A stretch of DNA of 64,000 nucleotides. Source: Toxotes chatareus. Lineage: Eukaryota > Chordata > Actinopteri > Toxotidae. Position numbers and translations under genes: made by a program. Location of the stretch: contig CM028888.1 in the NCBI GenBank assembly GCA_016801885.1, positions 10,808,170-10,872,169 on the forward strand. The letters run 5' to 3'. Under the pieces are notes generated by a model. That model did no database searches. It had not been told where the DNA came from and worked only from the letters and a program-made list of their open reading frames with translations. This document shows, piece by piece, positions 43,091 to 55,270 of the stretch (position 1 is its first letter; every line of letters begins with the position of its first letter).

Positions 43091-46000
43091 GTTAATGGTG
43101 CTGGTGGTGGTGGGAGGCAGATCATGAGTGATATTACCATCAAATTGCACTGGCATACTTGTTGCAGACTATAAGTCCCACGGGTAACAAAAGAAGAAGG
43201 AGGAGAAAAGACAAAAACGTTTTAAACTAATCAACTTGGAGTAGAGAACTTCAAACCAAATAGACTCCACAGTCCCAAGGTGATGAAGGGAATTGAACGT
43301 GAGAAGAATCACACATTTTTGAATTTGTCCTCTTTGTGCTTTTTGACATAGCTCTGCAACTGCCACTATCTTTAAATCAAATGTAAGGAGCTAACAATCA
43401 CTGAAAAGTCATGATGCAGTGCAAAAGGATTTAGCACATATAGGACTATAAATCATAATACTTTATTGGTAATACCTTGGGTTTATTTCTTTCTTTGGTA
43501 TAAAATAAAATATATCTCCAAGTAAAAGTTAAAAAAAAAATATCCAGAGATGGAAGGAAAATTAATACATGCTCAAACAAAGAAAAATTTCTACGCAGCA
43601 AATATTTATGTGATTATAAATCTAAATCTACAAGGCAGTGCAGTATGGAAGCAGCCAGAGGTGAACGAGTTTACACAGCAGACATTTTGACTTATGAGAG
43701 CAGGAAAAAGCACAGGTTCAACCACCAACATTAACAATGGCTCTGTTCCATTAAGAGTGCCCGGAAGTCTGTTCAGTGAGTCAGCATGTACGATAAAAAA
43801 CCCTGAAACTGGCACTTTCTCTCACATGGATACAGCAAAGAATTTTCATGTCATATTTGACCTCCACAAATACAGCTCCTCTCCCACCCCAGGATTTGAT
43901 AAAACTGAATGGATGCTTTTCAGTGATCGGAACCCCAGAGTAAAGATACCACACAAATGGAAAGTTTGAGCCACCTTGCAAAAATACTCAGGGATGAAAT
44001 ACACTGCCAAGGTAACTGGATATTTCAAGTATGGAAATGACATATATATGGGTTTTTTTTTTAAAGAAAACAAAAAAACAAAACGGTTTTCTTTGCACAG
44101 AACAGAAAAGGCAATAATAAACCAGAGGGATTATGTGACAGGAGATTATTGATGTTTCTGTTACATAAAACACAGTCCATAGATTTGCTGAAAGTTTGGC
44201 AGAGATTATATTATCCAAAGATATCATAAATCTTACAGCTGTTCAGTGTAATCTATTTGACTACAATAAATCCTATCTCCTTTAACATTCCTTAACCTTA
44301 ACTTTCTGAGGCCTGTGATGGAGTTGTTGCACACATCTCATTTACCAGTGGCGATTGACTCATTAGTCACTTTTACTAAGCTTTTTAAATTGGTGTGGCT
44401 GATGATTTAATGATGTGCTACATGTAGCACCTTTAACCACACATCAGTAGCTATGTGCAATGCTCTGCAGCTGTAAACCACACCCATCTGGTGAAGCCAG
44501 CAGATTAAACAAACTACAACCACTATTTGACCCAGATCTGGGTGGATCTACTTCCTAAATAAACAATGTGTGCATCTCATCAGCCAGGAAATTGCATTAG
44601 TGCACAATGAAACGACCACAGAGAGGGTCACGGGCTGTGTCCCCAGGGGGAGACGCTACCTACCTGCAGTATGTGGAGGGGAGGACAAACTGTGGGATGC
44701 TGCTGTTGCATTTGAATGTGTGCCAGAGAAATCCCTCCTCGGTGTCCTTCACCGCCTCATTTCACTTTGTGCAAAACAGCATTCCCCACACAACCCCACC
44801 CCACCCCTACCAACCTGATACAGCTGATTTGTGCACCTGACATCCTTGCCTGTGTGAGAGTGATTTTGTCTCAACGTGTGTGTACACATGCGCTTTCAGG
44901 TTTGTGCGTTTGATACAAGTAGAACCGTCCCATTTGTTCATCTGAATGACCTTAATTTTTGTCTGCCTCCTAGCTCTGCAGCTTTGTGTATTGACCAGAC
45001 AGTGCAGACGCAAAGAAGCTGGGGGAAGATAAATTACAACAGTTGAGGTTATCCGCTGTCTGTCACCGCAGAGATACCTAATGAGATGGGATGGGAAGTA
45101 AGCCACATTTGTTTGTGAACACTGACTGAACTGTGTGACTCTGCAAACTTCACAGTGTAGAGAAAGTATAAGAAAATGTAGCCCTGCTTGATAACAGGCA
45201 GAGGGCACTGATTTAGAGACGGTGGATGGCAGTAGATTACGCATTGATCAAACACCCTCCTCCCCTTTAAATATAGATTTTAGAGAAAATGTGAAGGAAG
45301 GTAATTTACTTGCCATCCATTTCCCTTGGATTGCTGTGAGCAAATCAATCACTGGTGGAGAGATATTATCACTTACAGTAAAGTGCCACTACAGGCCTTC
45401 ACTTTGAAGTGAATCTCAGGCTGCCAATCACTGTGACACCAGCTAATGGTGATGGTGAGAATTAAATGTTGCCTTCAACACTATGCAGACGGCTTGAGAT
45501 TGAACTTGGACAAGTACTGTGAACTGCAAGTTGTGGATGAGTTTGAAGGATATGAACAGAGTTCATCCTACAAAAAGGAGTCCAGTCAAATCTCAGTCAG
45601 AGCAAACAAGGGATGCTTGAAGTGATTTTCCCTTGATTTAACCTTTAATATAAGGTCATCATCATTAGGTGATTTTAAGGTGGCATCAATTTTCCAAAAC
45701 AGTTGATTGTGCCGTTTCTTATAGATATTGCTCAAATATGTCCCCATTTTTTTTAATTGTTCATTTAAATTTTTTGAGGTTACAGTGGAGATTAATTTAA
45801 AGTTTAGAACATTATGTTTCTTTATAAGATGATTTACTGGACCTTAATAAACAAGCCCATTAAGTTTATTTGAGAAAATCTGCCTTCCGATAATAAGTGG
45901 CTGGAGATCAGTCACCTGACACGGCTTTTTACGTCCCGTTTCAACACTTTTCTGCCACAAAGTAAGTCTGAATCACTGACACAACTGGCAGGTGGAGGTT

Positions 46001-46175
46001 CAATCCCCATCCTCTCCTCTCCGAGGCGCAGTAATCTAGCATTTCTCAGAGTAGGAAGTGCAGCTTGCGGTAACACTGAATTGAAAGTACGCCATAAATA
46101 TGGCGCCAAAAGAGTTTTCAAGCTGATGATAAGAGCTGATTTTTCTCTGTGTTGTCTTTTTTCTTCCTCTTCTAG

Positions 46176-46272
46176 GGGTGGGAGGAGAGGTTGCAAGACA
46201 AGACCCGCCTGTGCATTTGTGCAGAGCAGTGTGCACGTACAGCGGGCAGAGGAGTGGAAGCGAGGCAACGCA
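46176..46272 (+). other. Putative 5' non-coding exon (A) of the next plus-strand gene
   Basis: The block is preceded by a pyrimidine tract ending TTCTAG and followed by GTAAGT at 46273, a strong donor. It could also be part of a longer first exon. By synteny the next plus-strand gene should be jade2, a PHD-finger scaffold of HBO1 acetyltransferase complexes. No JADE coding sequence was found in the window, so this is inference. Confidence 0.35.
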
Positions 46273-46380
46273 GTAAGTGAAGACGAGGAGAGCTCAATGT
46301 TTTATTTTTGAAGGAGGGACGTTGCGAAACTGGCTGGCGATCTTTTCTGGCTCATCGTTTGGAAATAAAGCATCCTTTTC

Positions 46381-46435
46381 TTTTTTTTTTCTTTCATTTT
46401 TTTTTTTTTTTTTTTCCTCCTCCTCCTCCTCCTCT
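46381..46435. repeat. Poly(T) and (TCC)n tract
   Basis: Three T-runs of about 10, 13 and 15 bases followed by TCC repeats. It makes a glutamate/lysine-rich frame on the minus strand that I do not consider a gene. Confidence 0.95.
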
Positions 46436-46437
46436 AG

Positions 46438-46976
46438 CCTCTCCGTCCCCTCCTCCCATACCGCTGGCACTGGAGAGGAAAACACAGTCGGATTTTGACA
46501 CCACGTTTGGGCTGCTTTTGCAAAATGCGACATGCTTTCCTGTGAGCGGTATGTTGTGCGCACCTCGCAGCCTGCTACACCGTGAACAGCGGCAGGACCA
46601 GCGGCGGCACCACTGTGTTTGTTGTTGTTGACTTGTAAAGGCTGCAACTTAGTCTGACTGCCACTTTTGGATTTTATTTCGGATTTGGACTCGGTCGTCG
46701 GTCTTCGCGGAGCTGACGCGCTGTCAACGCGCACCGTGAGGGGAAGGGAAGGGAGGGGAAGGGACAGTCCTGTCACCCAACGTGGATTCAGAGTCGGGGC
46801 TGTTTAGCAGCACTGCTAGCTGCCTGCCAGGGCACTGAGTGGGCAAACTGAACTAGTGCTAAACCCTCCACTGTGAAACTACATGTGCCTGGCTCCCAAT
46901 GATCTCCTAATCTCTGGGAATCGGCCGCCGTCCAGGACTGAGGACGTCTCTGCACCCGAAGCTGACTGCGATCAAG
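46438..46976 (+). other. Putative 5' non-coding exon (B), CpG-rich
   Basis: Preceded by a very strong polypyrimidine tract, poly(T) plus (TCC)n, ending CTCTAG, and closed by GATCAAG then GTAAAA. CpG is clearly enriched, for example at 46690-46735. No conserved open frame was recognised; stops occur in all plus frames. It could be a 5' UTR exon of the gene running right, inferred jade2. Alternatively, A and B are alternative first exons. Confidence 0.4.
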
Positions 46977-47700
46977 GTAAAAAAAAAAAAAAAAAGAAAA
47001 AGAATATGCAGATAAATTATAAAATGTAAAAGTGGGAGTGTTGCAGGACCACTGAAGTCCACTTTGCTGCTGCTGCTTCTGCCACTGCTGCCGCTAGTGC
47101 TATGCCAGTGCTAGGCTAGCAGCAGGGCAGCAGCTTGGTACGCACTTTTGCAGCGGGCTTGTCAGTCACAGTCAGCGGCAGGGGCACTAACAGTGTTGTT
47201 ACCCCCCAAACGGTGCATGCTAGTCAAAGAAGGGGGGGGGGGTTGTTAATGCATTTTATGTGTTGCAATGAAGAAAAGACAAGTAAGCCATTTGAAGCCA
47301 GAGCCTGTGCATGCACTGAGGTGAAATTAACCGGGGTAAACTTGGCCATGTTGTGCTGCAAACGCAACATAAACGCGCCCCCGGTGGGAATCAAGTGTGC
47401 GAGCGGGTAGTTGGAGAGTGTCCAAGTGTGGTTATTTTTGCGCGTAATTGCAACAAATAGGCTCATTTGCAGCACTGTAGCGAGGAATGTGAGTTTTAAC
47501 TTGCAGGCGAATGCGAAAAGCAGGAAAGCAGGAACACACGCAAACACACACACAGGCTCACATACACACGTGTATAATAAACACATAGGGGGCATAGGAT
47601 ATGAGGCGAAGTTGTATGTAGAGCAGGAGGTCTGGGTGCAGGGTGGTGGCACCGAACGTTCACAGTCCGTGGATGATTTGCAGGTTCCTTCTCTCTTTAG

Positions 47701-47701
<1 letters not shown>

Positions 47702-47734
<33 letters not shown>

Positions 47735-47752
47735 GGAGGTGGGACGAGGGGG
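47702..47752. repeat. Poly(A)-poly(G) tract with G-quadruplex potential
   Basis: About 24 A followed by 8 G, then GG, GG, GGG and GGGGG runs spaced by a few bases. Homopolymer lengths in an assembly are uncertain here. Confidence 0.9.
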
Positions 47753-48694
47753 AGCAGCAGTGCTTTTAGGAAGGCTGAGCACGCAACCGCACACATACAC
47801 ACATCAAGGAATTAGAGCAACTCCTCTCTGCCTCCTTCACCCTCTCCTCCTCCTCCCCCTCTTGCTTCGTGCTGTGCAGATCTAGCTGGCTTTATGAAGA
47901 GGGGGGGAGTGGCTGTTGTTTACCTCATCTAAGTCAGAGCGCTGTCTGTATCCCTGGGCTGGATGACTGTGGCTGTTTCATCCTTCCCCCTGTAAAACAA
48001 AAAAACAAAAAACAACAACCCAAGGACTTTACATGTGGATGCAGGTGCTGATGCTGGGAGTCAGATGGGAGCAGGATTAATGGGGTGTAAGTGGGGCATT
48101 TGCCTCTGGTGTGATTTTCAGCGATGCACTGTGGCCATGTACTCTTCATAATTGCCTGGAGAACCTCTAAAGAATATCATGTCTGCCTATTAGTGCTGAT
48201 CATTAATGGAAGGAGCAATTTATCCAGATTTTTTTTTTTGTATTAATTTTTTGATGGCACATGTGAAGCTGAACTGGCTCTAGCCTTGAATCAATTAAGC
48301 TCGAATCATCTGGGGGCTTGTTAAATGTTCCCGGTTGTGACAGCATACCCCCCAAACCCTCCCCGCTCGCCACCATCACACACTCACACAGACACACCCA
48401 CATACACCCCATCATCGTCATCACACACGTTTGACTTGTGCACACATACCAACAACTCTCAGTGTGCCTCTTTCCTCACTCTAAACACATACTCAAGTAC
48501 AGATGCATGTGCCATGCTCTTCTAACTCTCCCCTCAACAAACTCTTGCGCACACGCACAAACACACTTACACACAGCCCTCCTCCCGCTGGGTATGAAAC
48601 CGGAGATGAGTCATGGTGTGTGGGGGCATAACAGCTCTGTCTCAATCCCTCTACCCCCCCCCCCTCCCTCTGTCTTTCATATCTTTCCTGATGC

Positions 48695-48800
48695 AGTGCT
48701 ATCTTGTTTTCACTCTCTCTCTTTCCTTCTCTCTCTCTCTCTCTCTTTCTCTCCCTCCCTCCTTCCATCCCCCCGTAGTCTCTCCTCTCCCCTCTCTCGC
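48695..48800. repeat. CT-rich pyrimidine tract
   Basis: (CT)n and CCTT-type repeats with few purines. The open frames here are Ser/Leu or Arg/Glu-rich low-complexity products. Confidence 0.85.
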
Positions 48801-49415
48801 CTAGAGACAGTAGTTGTTTACAAGGCAGGAGAACAGGGATAGGAGCTGTTTTCATTTTGCATCTGTTTTTTTTTTTTTTTGATGACAGCCCCTCAGCCAG
48901 TCATCCATGTATCAAGTCCTCTTTCCATCTCATCCATCCCTTCATCTCATACATCCCCCTTTTTTTTAACCTGCTTTCCTTCCTTTCCTTCCATCAATCC
49001 ACGGCTCTGTTCCTCCCCAGCCCTTCATCCATCAGTCCATCCCTCCATCTTTCCCCTCGTCAGCTCTTCATCAAGACTTTAGTGTGATTTCTCTAGATGC
49101 ACAGCCAGGAGGAATGAATGTGTGTATCTGTAAGTATCGACTCTCCCTGTGTAGTATGTCATGTGAAACTCGATCACGCAGACCTTTTAAGCCTTACATG
49201 TATACATATGCACACGTGTGTGTGGGCGGCGGTGTAGAGTAGCGTGTGTATTTGTGTCTGCTGCGTTAAGCGCTGAGCTCTGATTGGCTGGAAAAGGGGG
49301 TAAGGACCCCCACGTGGTACGTCGTCTCGCATTAGCAGCTACGTACTGAAGAGGAAGAGGAGGAGGGGTGTTGTTCATGAATGGTCCACTGACGTCACAT
49401 AAACTGTACCCTCAG

Positions 49416-49635
49416 TCACACACACACACACACACACTTAGGCTCACACACACACACACATGCCCTCTCATGTGCACGTACATGGTTTTACACACATTCC
49501 TAAAGGAAGCTGCAGGGCAAGTGTATGTGTGTGTGCGTGCGTGTGTGTGTGTGATTCAGAAATACGTGTCAGATAAGAAGGATAGGAACCAACTGAGCTG
49601 AGGGATTTGTGTGTGTGTGTGTGTGTGTGTGTGTA
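49416..49635. repeat. Cluster of short CA and TG runs
   Basis: CA runs at about 49418-49437 and 49447-49460, then TG runs at about 49523-49552 and 49607-49634. CA and TG arms on the same strand could pair with each other. Confidence 0.85.
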
Positions 49636-50228
49636 GCTGCCTGGAGGCTGTCATGTCACTAGCTCTCTGCTGTGCTCTGCTCTGCTTACTAACTAACTAA
49701 CCAGCATGTCGGCCACAAGGGTATTACTACTAGCTCACTACTAGCCGATTTGTGTGGATGCGTGCGTGTGTGTGTTCTTGCTAGTGTGTAGTCCCCCTAC
49801 GCTTTGACTTTGGGTGTTAAGATTAGCCTAATATTAGATGTACGATATCGATTCTGATTATTGATGCTTGAAGATTGTAAAAAGAATGAGCTAGAAATAA
49901 AATAAGTATTAAAAATATTTTTTGAGACGTGTTTTAAATAAAGGACATTACAATAAATTGATTGAATGAATGAATTTCTATTAGGGAACAGGGATTCTTA
50001 TATAAAGAGAGATGGTTTACAACTTTTAAAGCACTTTTATTCCACTCACATGCATGTTAGGGTAACAGAAATTACACAAACAAAAAACATAAAAACACCT
50101 GTTGGTGTTTTCAGGATCAGTTCATATAGGGAGTTATCTCACTAAATCATATTAACAGTTCAGTGGCAGAAATCAAACAGGAGCCAACAAAACATTGCTA
50201 AGCTGATATTTGGTTTATTCTTAGTGTG

Positions 50229-50312
50229 TTTTGACATGTTTTACAAGAGTTTGTGGCATTGAAACTTTCAACATGCTGGTTTTGACATGTTTTACAAGTT
50301 TTGTGGCATGAA
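50229..50312 (+). repeat. Two-copy direct repeat, about 50-base period
   Basis: TTTTGACATGTTTTACAAG occurs at about 50229 and again at about 50279, each followed by a near-identical TTTGTGGCAT and GAAAC. A local duplication that has diverged by a few bases. Confidence 0.8.
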
Positions 50313-50999
50313 ACCAACCATGTGGTGGACTGAACGCTGCAGGCATGTTTTTATGCATTAGCCCATGTGTGTTGTGTCAGCGTTAGCTCTCAGTAGATGA
50401 CCCCGCTGTGGCCTAGAACCTCATTAGCGGCTTCTTGAGTATGTGTGTGTGCATGGTAACCCGCTGTTCAGTGGGCTGGAGCTGACGTCAAACTACAAGG
50501 GGGGGAGGGCTCTTCCCCTGTTCCACTGTGACTCAGCCTTGTTAGTTAAGGATAATTGCAAACTCTGCACACCTGCACAAATCACTGGTGAGGAAGGAAA
50601 TGGTACAGAAAGATTTTTGCAGGAGTAATTGGAATGTGCTTCATTGCTCACCTGTCCCTCGCTGACTGAATAAGAACAGTGAATGTTCTGGTGCAGCAGA
50701 TGTTTTTGTTTTGGTTTTTTTTTCCCAGATAAGATTAATGATCCATTTTTTTTGGTTGTAGTTCATAGTGAAGTCTATGTTGTTACCACGAAGTTGACAG
50801 TGATATGATTAGAACTTATCTCATCAAGGTTATGTTCCATTTCCTTTATGCTTATTTCATGTATTTTCATTTTCCTTCATTAAATGAGACAGTAACCACA
50901 GTAATCCTACAATAGAACTCTGCACATATGATAAATTATTATACATGAAATTTCGGCAAATGTGGAGTGCTAGAGAGAAATGGAACGTGTTAATTTTTG

Positions 51000-51281
51000 T
51001 AGATTTATCAAGCACAAACGCCAAACATTTCCCGGGTTCTGCTTTTCTGGTGTGAAGATTTGCTGCTTTTCTCTGTGTTATATCATTGGAAATGGAACAT
51101 GTTTGGGTTTTTGGACCACTGGCTGGACAAAACATGTGATCTGAAGATGTCTTATATCTTCCAGGAACTTATAATGGGGAATTTTTTTTCACATTTATGG
51201 ATGGCCAGATCATGGATTTATCAGTAAAAAAAAAACATAATCAAACGATTATTCAAATCGAAAAACAGTTACTAGTTCCAG
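51000..51281 (+). repeat. Repeat family A copy (51.0 kb)
   Basis: Contains CGCCAAACATTTCCCGG, GAAGATTTGCTGCTTTTCTC, TTGGACCACTGGCTGGACAA and, towards the end, AATCAAACGATTATTCAAAT. The order agrees with the other copies. Same orientation as the next copy, 140 bases away. Confidence 0.65.
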
Positions 51282-51424
51282 GATAAAAGTATCTCAGTTT
51301 GAAGTATTTTTGAGTTCATTGAGACCATTTTCTTTTATTGTATTTTGAGTTTTGTTGCAAAGGAAGTTAAAGTGTTTAACACTGAAACTAGCTTTGTCAT
51401 TGCGTTGTGAGTTTTAGAATCAAT

Positions 51425-51697
51425 AGAACTGAAGTGATTAGTCAGTCGACGGAAAAATAATGTGCAAATATTAGGATAATTGATCAGTTGTTTTGAGTCA
51501 TTTTTTAAGACAGAAATCTTGGAATTCTCTGATTTCAGTTCACAAAGAGTTAAGTTTTTTTGTACTATTAATCATACAGAACAAGTCATTTGAAGATGTC
51601 ACCTTGAACTTTGAGGAAATCGGGATGGACATTTTTCACAGTGTCCTGACGTTTTATTGACCAGAGAGAGAAAATAATGAACAAAATAATCAATGAT
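51425..51697 (+). repeat. Repeat family A copy (51.4 kb)
   Basis: Starts AGAACTGAAGTGATTAGTCA and continues with TGAGTCATTTTTTAAGACAG, GTCATTTGAAGATGTCACCT and GACGTTTTATTGACCAGAGA. The central GGATTTGCTGC-type part is missing or diverged. Confidence 0.65.
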
Positions 51698-51869
51698 AGG
51701 GTTGGGCCGATGACTGACGGTCATCACAGTGTTGAGCTCAGCATCGTGACAATTTTGATTGCTGTGGTGGAAAACTATATTATGGATACTGTTTTTCTGC
51801 CCAAAAGATTTAAGACTATGTTGCAGAAACATTTAGGATTTTTTTTTTTTTATTATCAATTACGTACTT

Positions 51870-51870
<1 letters not shown>

Positions 51871-51904
<34 letters not shown>
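51871..51904. repeat. (CT)n microsatellite
   Basis: Near-perfect CT run of about 34 bases. Confidence 0.95.
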
Positions 51905-51906
<2 letters not shown>

Positions 51907-52204
51907 TGCTAACTCCTTCTCCTCTTTTGGGGAAAAAAAATAAAAAGTCTGAAGGCTGTAAGCGCATTGATGGACAAGCTGACAGATGCTGCCTGAGCTC
52001 CTGATGGGAAGAGTTTCAGGAATGTGTGTGTTTGTGGGGAGAGAGAGGGCAAGTAAACAACAGACAGAAACAGTATGTCAGACCTTCCTTTGCTGTTTGA
52101 ACACCTGGTGATCCAGTATGGAAATATGCTTCTGATTCACTGTGCCATCTTTGATCATTTTATTTGTGCTTAATGTGTGTTTAACACCATCAAATACATC
52201 CAGA

Positions 52205-52760
52205 TGAATCAAAGGAGGCAGGAGAGCTGAGGTTCAAGGAGAACGGAGGTAGGGTAGTGGTTGCATATTTGTTTTTTTCTTATAGTGAAAATAGTAATAA
52301 TTGGAAGTAATACAATTTGAAACAGAAGAAGCGTGGAAGGAAGGAAAGAGGAAGAGAGATGGTGATGTGTAGATGGGAGATAGTTGAGGAGAGGTGCAGA
52401 GGGAGTAGGTAAGAGGTAACAAAGGAGAAGACGAGGAAGGTGAAGCCAGCAGGGACAGGAAGGAGGGAGGGAAGTAGAGGAGAGGAGAATCTGTAGGGAG
52501 GGTAGGATGAAAGACGAAAGGAGGGGTGGAGGAGGGGAGGTACAGGTAGATAAACAGGGAGGTGGTAGTTGGGGTCGCTGGGAGTGAAGGGCATCATCCT
52601 CCATTTCTCTCTGTCCTTTTCATCCCTCCTTCACTCCCTTCCAGGAGCTAATGAACTCCTGATGGCAGTGGAAGCAGGTAACGATGGATCAATCCTCCAT
52701 CTCTCTCTGTGTTTCTCTCTCTTCCCTCCCTCCCTCCTCCCACCTGTCCTCCCCCTTTTG
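52205..52760. repeat. Purine-rich block followed by pyrimidine-rich block
   Basis: Plus-strand sequence from about 52205 to 52590 is strongly G/A-rich (GGAGG, GAAGG words). From about 52600 to 52760 it becomes strongly C/T-rich. Low-complexity open frames run along both blocks and are not genes. Confidence 0.75.
52645..52677 (+). other. Possible 33 nt microexon
   Basis: A long pyrimidine tract ends CCTTCCAG at 52644, and GCAG|GTAACG follows at 52678. One frame is open through it (ANELLMAVEA). I do not recognise it. Chance occurrence is quite possible in pyrimidine-rich DNA. Confidence 0.2.
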
Positions 52761-54954
52761 CTCTCTCTCCTCCTGGGTTTTTGGCAGGGCCTCAGCCTTG
52801 CTGGCTTCAACTCACCTCCTTCATTGTTTGTCAGCAGATTTCAGGAGACTGAGCGGGAGGCTTAGTTAGAAAATTATTTGGACCTCAGCCTCTTCCTCTT
52901 TTTTCTTTTTATTCATTTCTTCTTTCTCTCTCTCTCTGTCGCTCTTTCTGTTTTCTGCTCTCTCATTCCTGCTCCCATAATGCAGCAGCAGCAGCAGGAG
53001 CAGTGGCAGCATCAATAAATATTGTGTTAATGTTCTGGTGGCTGGAGCCAGCAAGGTGATAAAGGAAATCTATTTGATTTCTGTGGCTCGTTTGTTTGGC
53101 CTGATGTCTCTTCAGTTGGTGTGCATATGTGTGTGTCCATATTGTGTTTGAATGTACATTATGTGTGTGTATAGCTTAGGAGTTTCTTGCTTAATTCCTT
53201 TCATATTTTCTTTCTGACACCGGTTGGCTCCCTAGTTTGTTCTGTCCTTCAGTCGTCTTTCCTGACTTTGTTCCATCCTATCCTTCTTCCTTTTTTTCCC
53301 CTCAATTTCTTCCCAAAGCTTCTCTCGCTGTTGCATTGAGACAAATTCCCTAAAGGACATAATTCTTATTCTTCATGCTCAACATGAGGATAAAGCACTC
53401 ATAAAATTAAGTGCCAGCCACTATAAAATAATTGTCCTATCAGTGTAGTACAAGGCTGCAGTTTGTATGACGTGTCGTCTGACCACGTCTGAGGCCAAAA
53501 GTGTTTGTACTTATTTATAACAGCCACTCACGAATGCCTGATGAAAAGCCTCCTGTTATAGAGAGAGACATATATTTCACATATTTCTCTGTAACATATT
53601 TGTGACTAATGACTAACGAACAAGGTAAAAAAAACAAAAACAAAATTAGAAATCCATCAAAACTCTGCTCCTTCTCTGCTCCGCCTCCTTCATTAAGATT
53701 GTGAGTGTGATTCGGTTAGATTTTATTTATAGCGGCATCTTACAGGCAATGGAAGAAAACAACTTTAAACCTCTAACAGCCATCAGATTATGATCGTGAT
53801 TATTATCTTTCTTCATTCTGATCGGGGCATCTCCATGAAGGATCCATCGCTTATAGCAAGAAGCTGATAAAGAGAATAATGAAAGTTTTCAGGGTCTTTA
53901 TCATGAAGCACTGCAGGCAGACTGAACAGAGACAGTTTTACCTTCACAGTGTGTGGAGGTTAACCACTTGTAAATAGATGACTTTGACGTGAGTTGGCAA
54001 ATATTGTTGCACACCAAGCTAACGCTGGCCTTCTTAGCTTCTTTTTGATTGAAAGATTTAAGTGCCTGAACAAAGGTGACACTGTGGGCTTCCTGAATTA
54101 AATGTAAAAAAAAAAACAACAAAAACAGAAAAAAAACAGTTTACTCTGGGGAGTAATTGGTGGTCCAGTCTGTCATCTCCATGAAGGTATAGAGCAAAAA
54201 AAGTTTCAAAAGTTTCTAATAAGCCATTTAGATCTAAACTCCCCCCCTGCCTAAATAAAGCATCTGTGGGAAAACACTGAAATGTAAAAGGTGTTTCATT
54301 CTGGGAATAATCTCTGATGTTTTTCACTTTCCATTAAGGACCAAGCTAGGGCCTTAGCATCGTAATTGTTCCTCATTTAAACAATGCTACAGCTAGCAGG
54401 GAGCATTTGTTTTTTGTTTCTGCGTTATTTCACACTTCACTTAAGGAAGCCTGGCTCCCCTGAGAGCAATACCAGAAAACTAATTCACTTTACAGAGACA
54501 ACAGTCTTCTGTATTTGACATGAGGAGCAAGCTTCCTTCCATCCAGCGGATCCCTGTGGAGTGTTCAGTGGGGGGGTGACCACAGGGGACAGGGCTGATG
54601 GGAATGGTGATGGTGATATCAGCATCAGAGAGTGACTCATGACTGCTCTTAAGTGGCTCTGAGCCTTCCAGTCAGTCAGGAGATGTTTGTGTGCGAGGTT
54701 GTGAGCGCATCATTAAAGTTGCTGGCTGAGAAGTTAAGCGCCACAGTATACTGTGGGTTTTTGTCTCTGAACTTCAGGTTTATTTGTTGTTTTTCACCTT
54801 TTTCTTGCAGCTCTCACTGTGTCAGTGTGCTCCTGTACACAACAACTCACATCAAGATGTGTATTCAGTCAAGGGTCCAGCAGCGATCGGCTTTATTCTG
54901 CTTTCTTTTGAGATATTGAACTTGTTTCCTGAAATCAGAGAGCAGTTATCTTAC

Positions 54955-55270
54955 TCCAGGATGGGGATCACCAAAGTTAAACAGTTCATCCTGAGGGGCA
55001 TGTGAATGTGTGTATGAAATTTGATGGCAGTCCATCTAATAGTTGTTGAGATATTTCACTGAAAACCAAAATTGTCAACCTGCTGTAGGTACTAGGGGGA
55101 AAGTCAGATGATCACCAAAGTCAATAGGTTTCCTCCTCTGAGAAGCATGACTGTCTGTACAGGATTTTATGGCAGTTATCATAGTTGAAAGATTTCAGTC
55201 CAAACCAAAGTGGTGGACCGACCAACCGACTGAAATTGCCATCCACAGAGCTGTGCCAGGAAACAGTGAA
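54955..55270 (+). repeat. Repeat family B, two successive diverged units
   Basis: Unit 1: GATCACCAAAGTTAAACAG, TTTGATGGCAGTCCATCTAA, TAGTTGTTGAGATATTTCA. Unit 2: GATCACCAAAGTCAATAGGT, TTTTATGGCAGTTATCATAG, AAACCAAAGTGGTGGACCGA. This wording is recalled as a very common teleost dispersed repeat. The fragment at 21296-21545 appears to belong to the same family. Confidence 0.6.

Larger units (their letters stand above)
38421..46100. other. Intergenic region, no gene recognised
   Basis: About 7.7 kb without a recognisable coding exon. It contains CA runs (38680-38700, 38863-38885), a G-homopolymer near 40518-40530, A-runs, a TG run near 43048-43090, and a perfect 16-base palindrome at 44415-44430. 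Open frames at 43694-43969 and 44807-45244 have no recognisable domain. It could hold distal regulatory DNA of the next gene. Confidence 0.5.

Noticed and set aside
44807..45244. 145-codon minus-strand open frame as a gene
   Set aside because: No domain, no supporting splice or start signals, and overlapping frames in other phases. Treated as chance.
46294..46776. 160-codon minus-strand open frame rich in Glu and Lys
   Set aside because: The composition comes from the poly(T)/(TCC)n tract read in reverse. It lies antisense to a CpG-rich exon-like block.
47224..47802. 192-codon minus-strand open frame
   Set aside because: It runs through a poly(A)-poly(G) tract (poly-Pro and poly-Phe) and CA repeats, with no recognisable domain.
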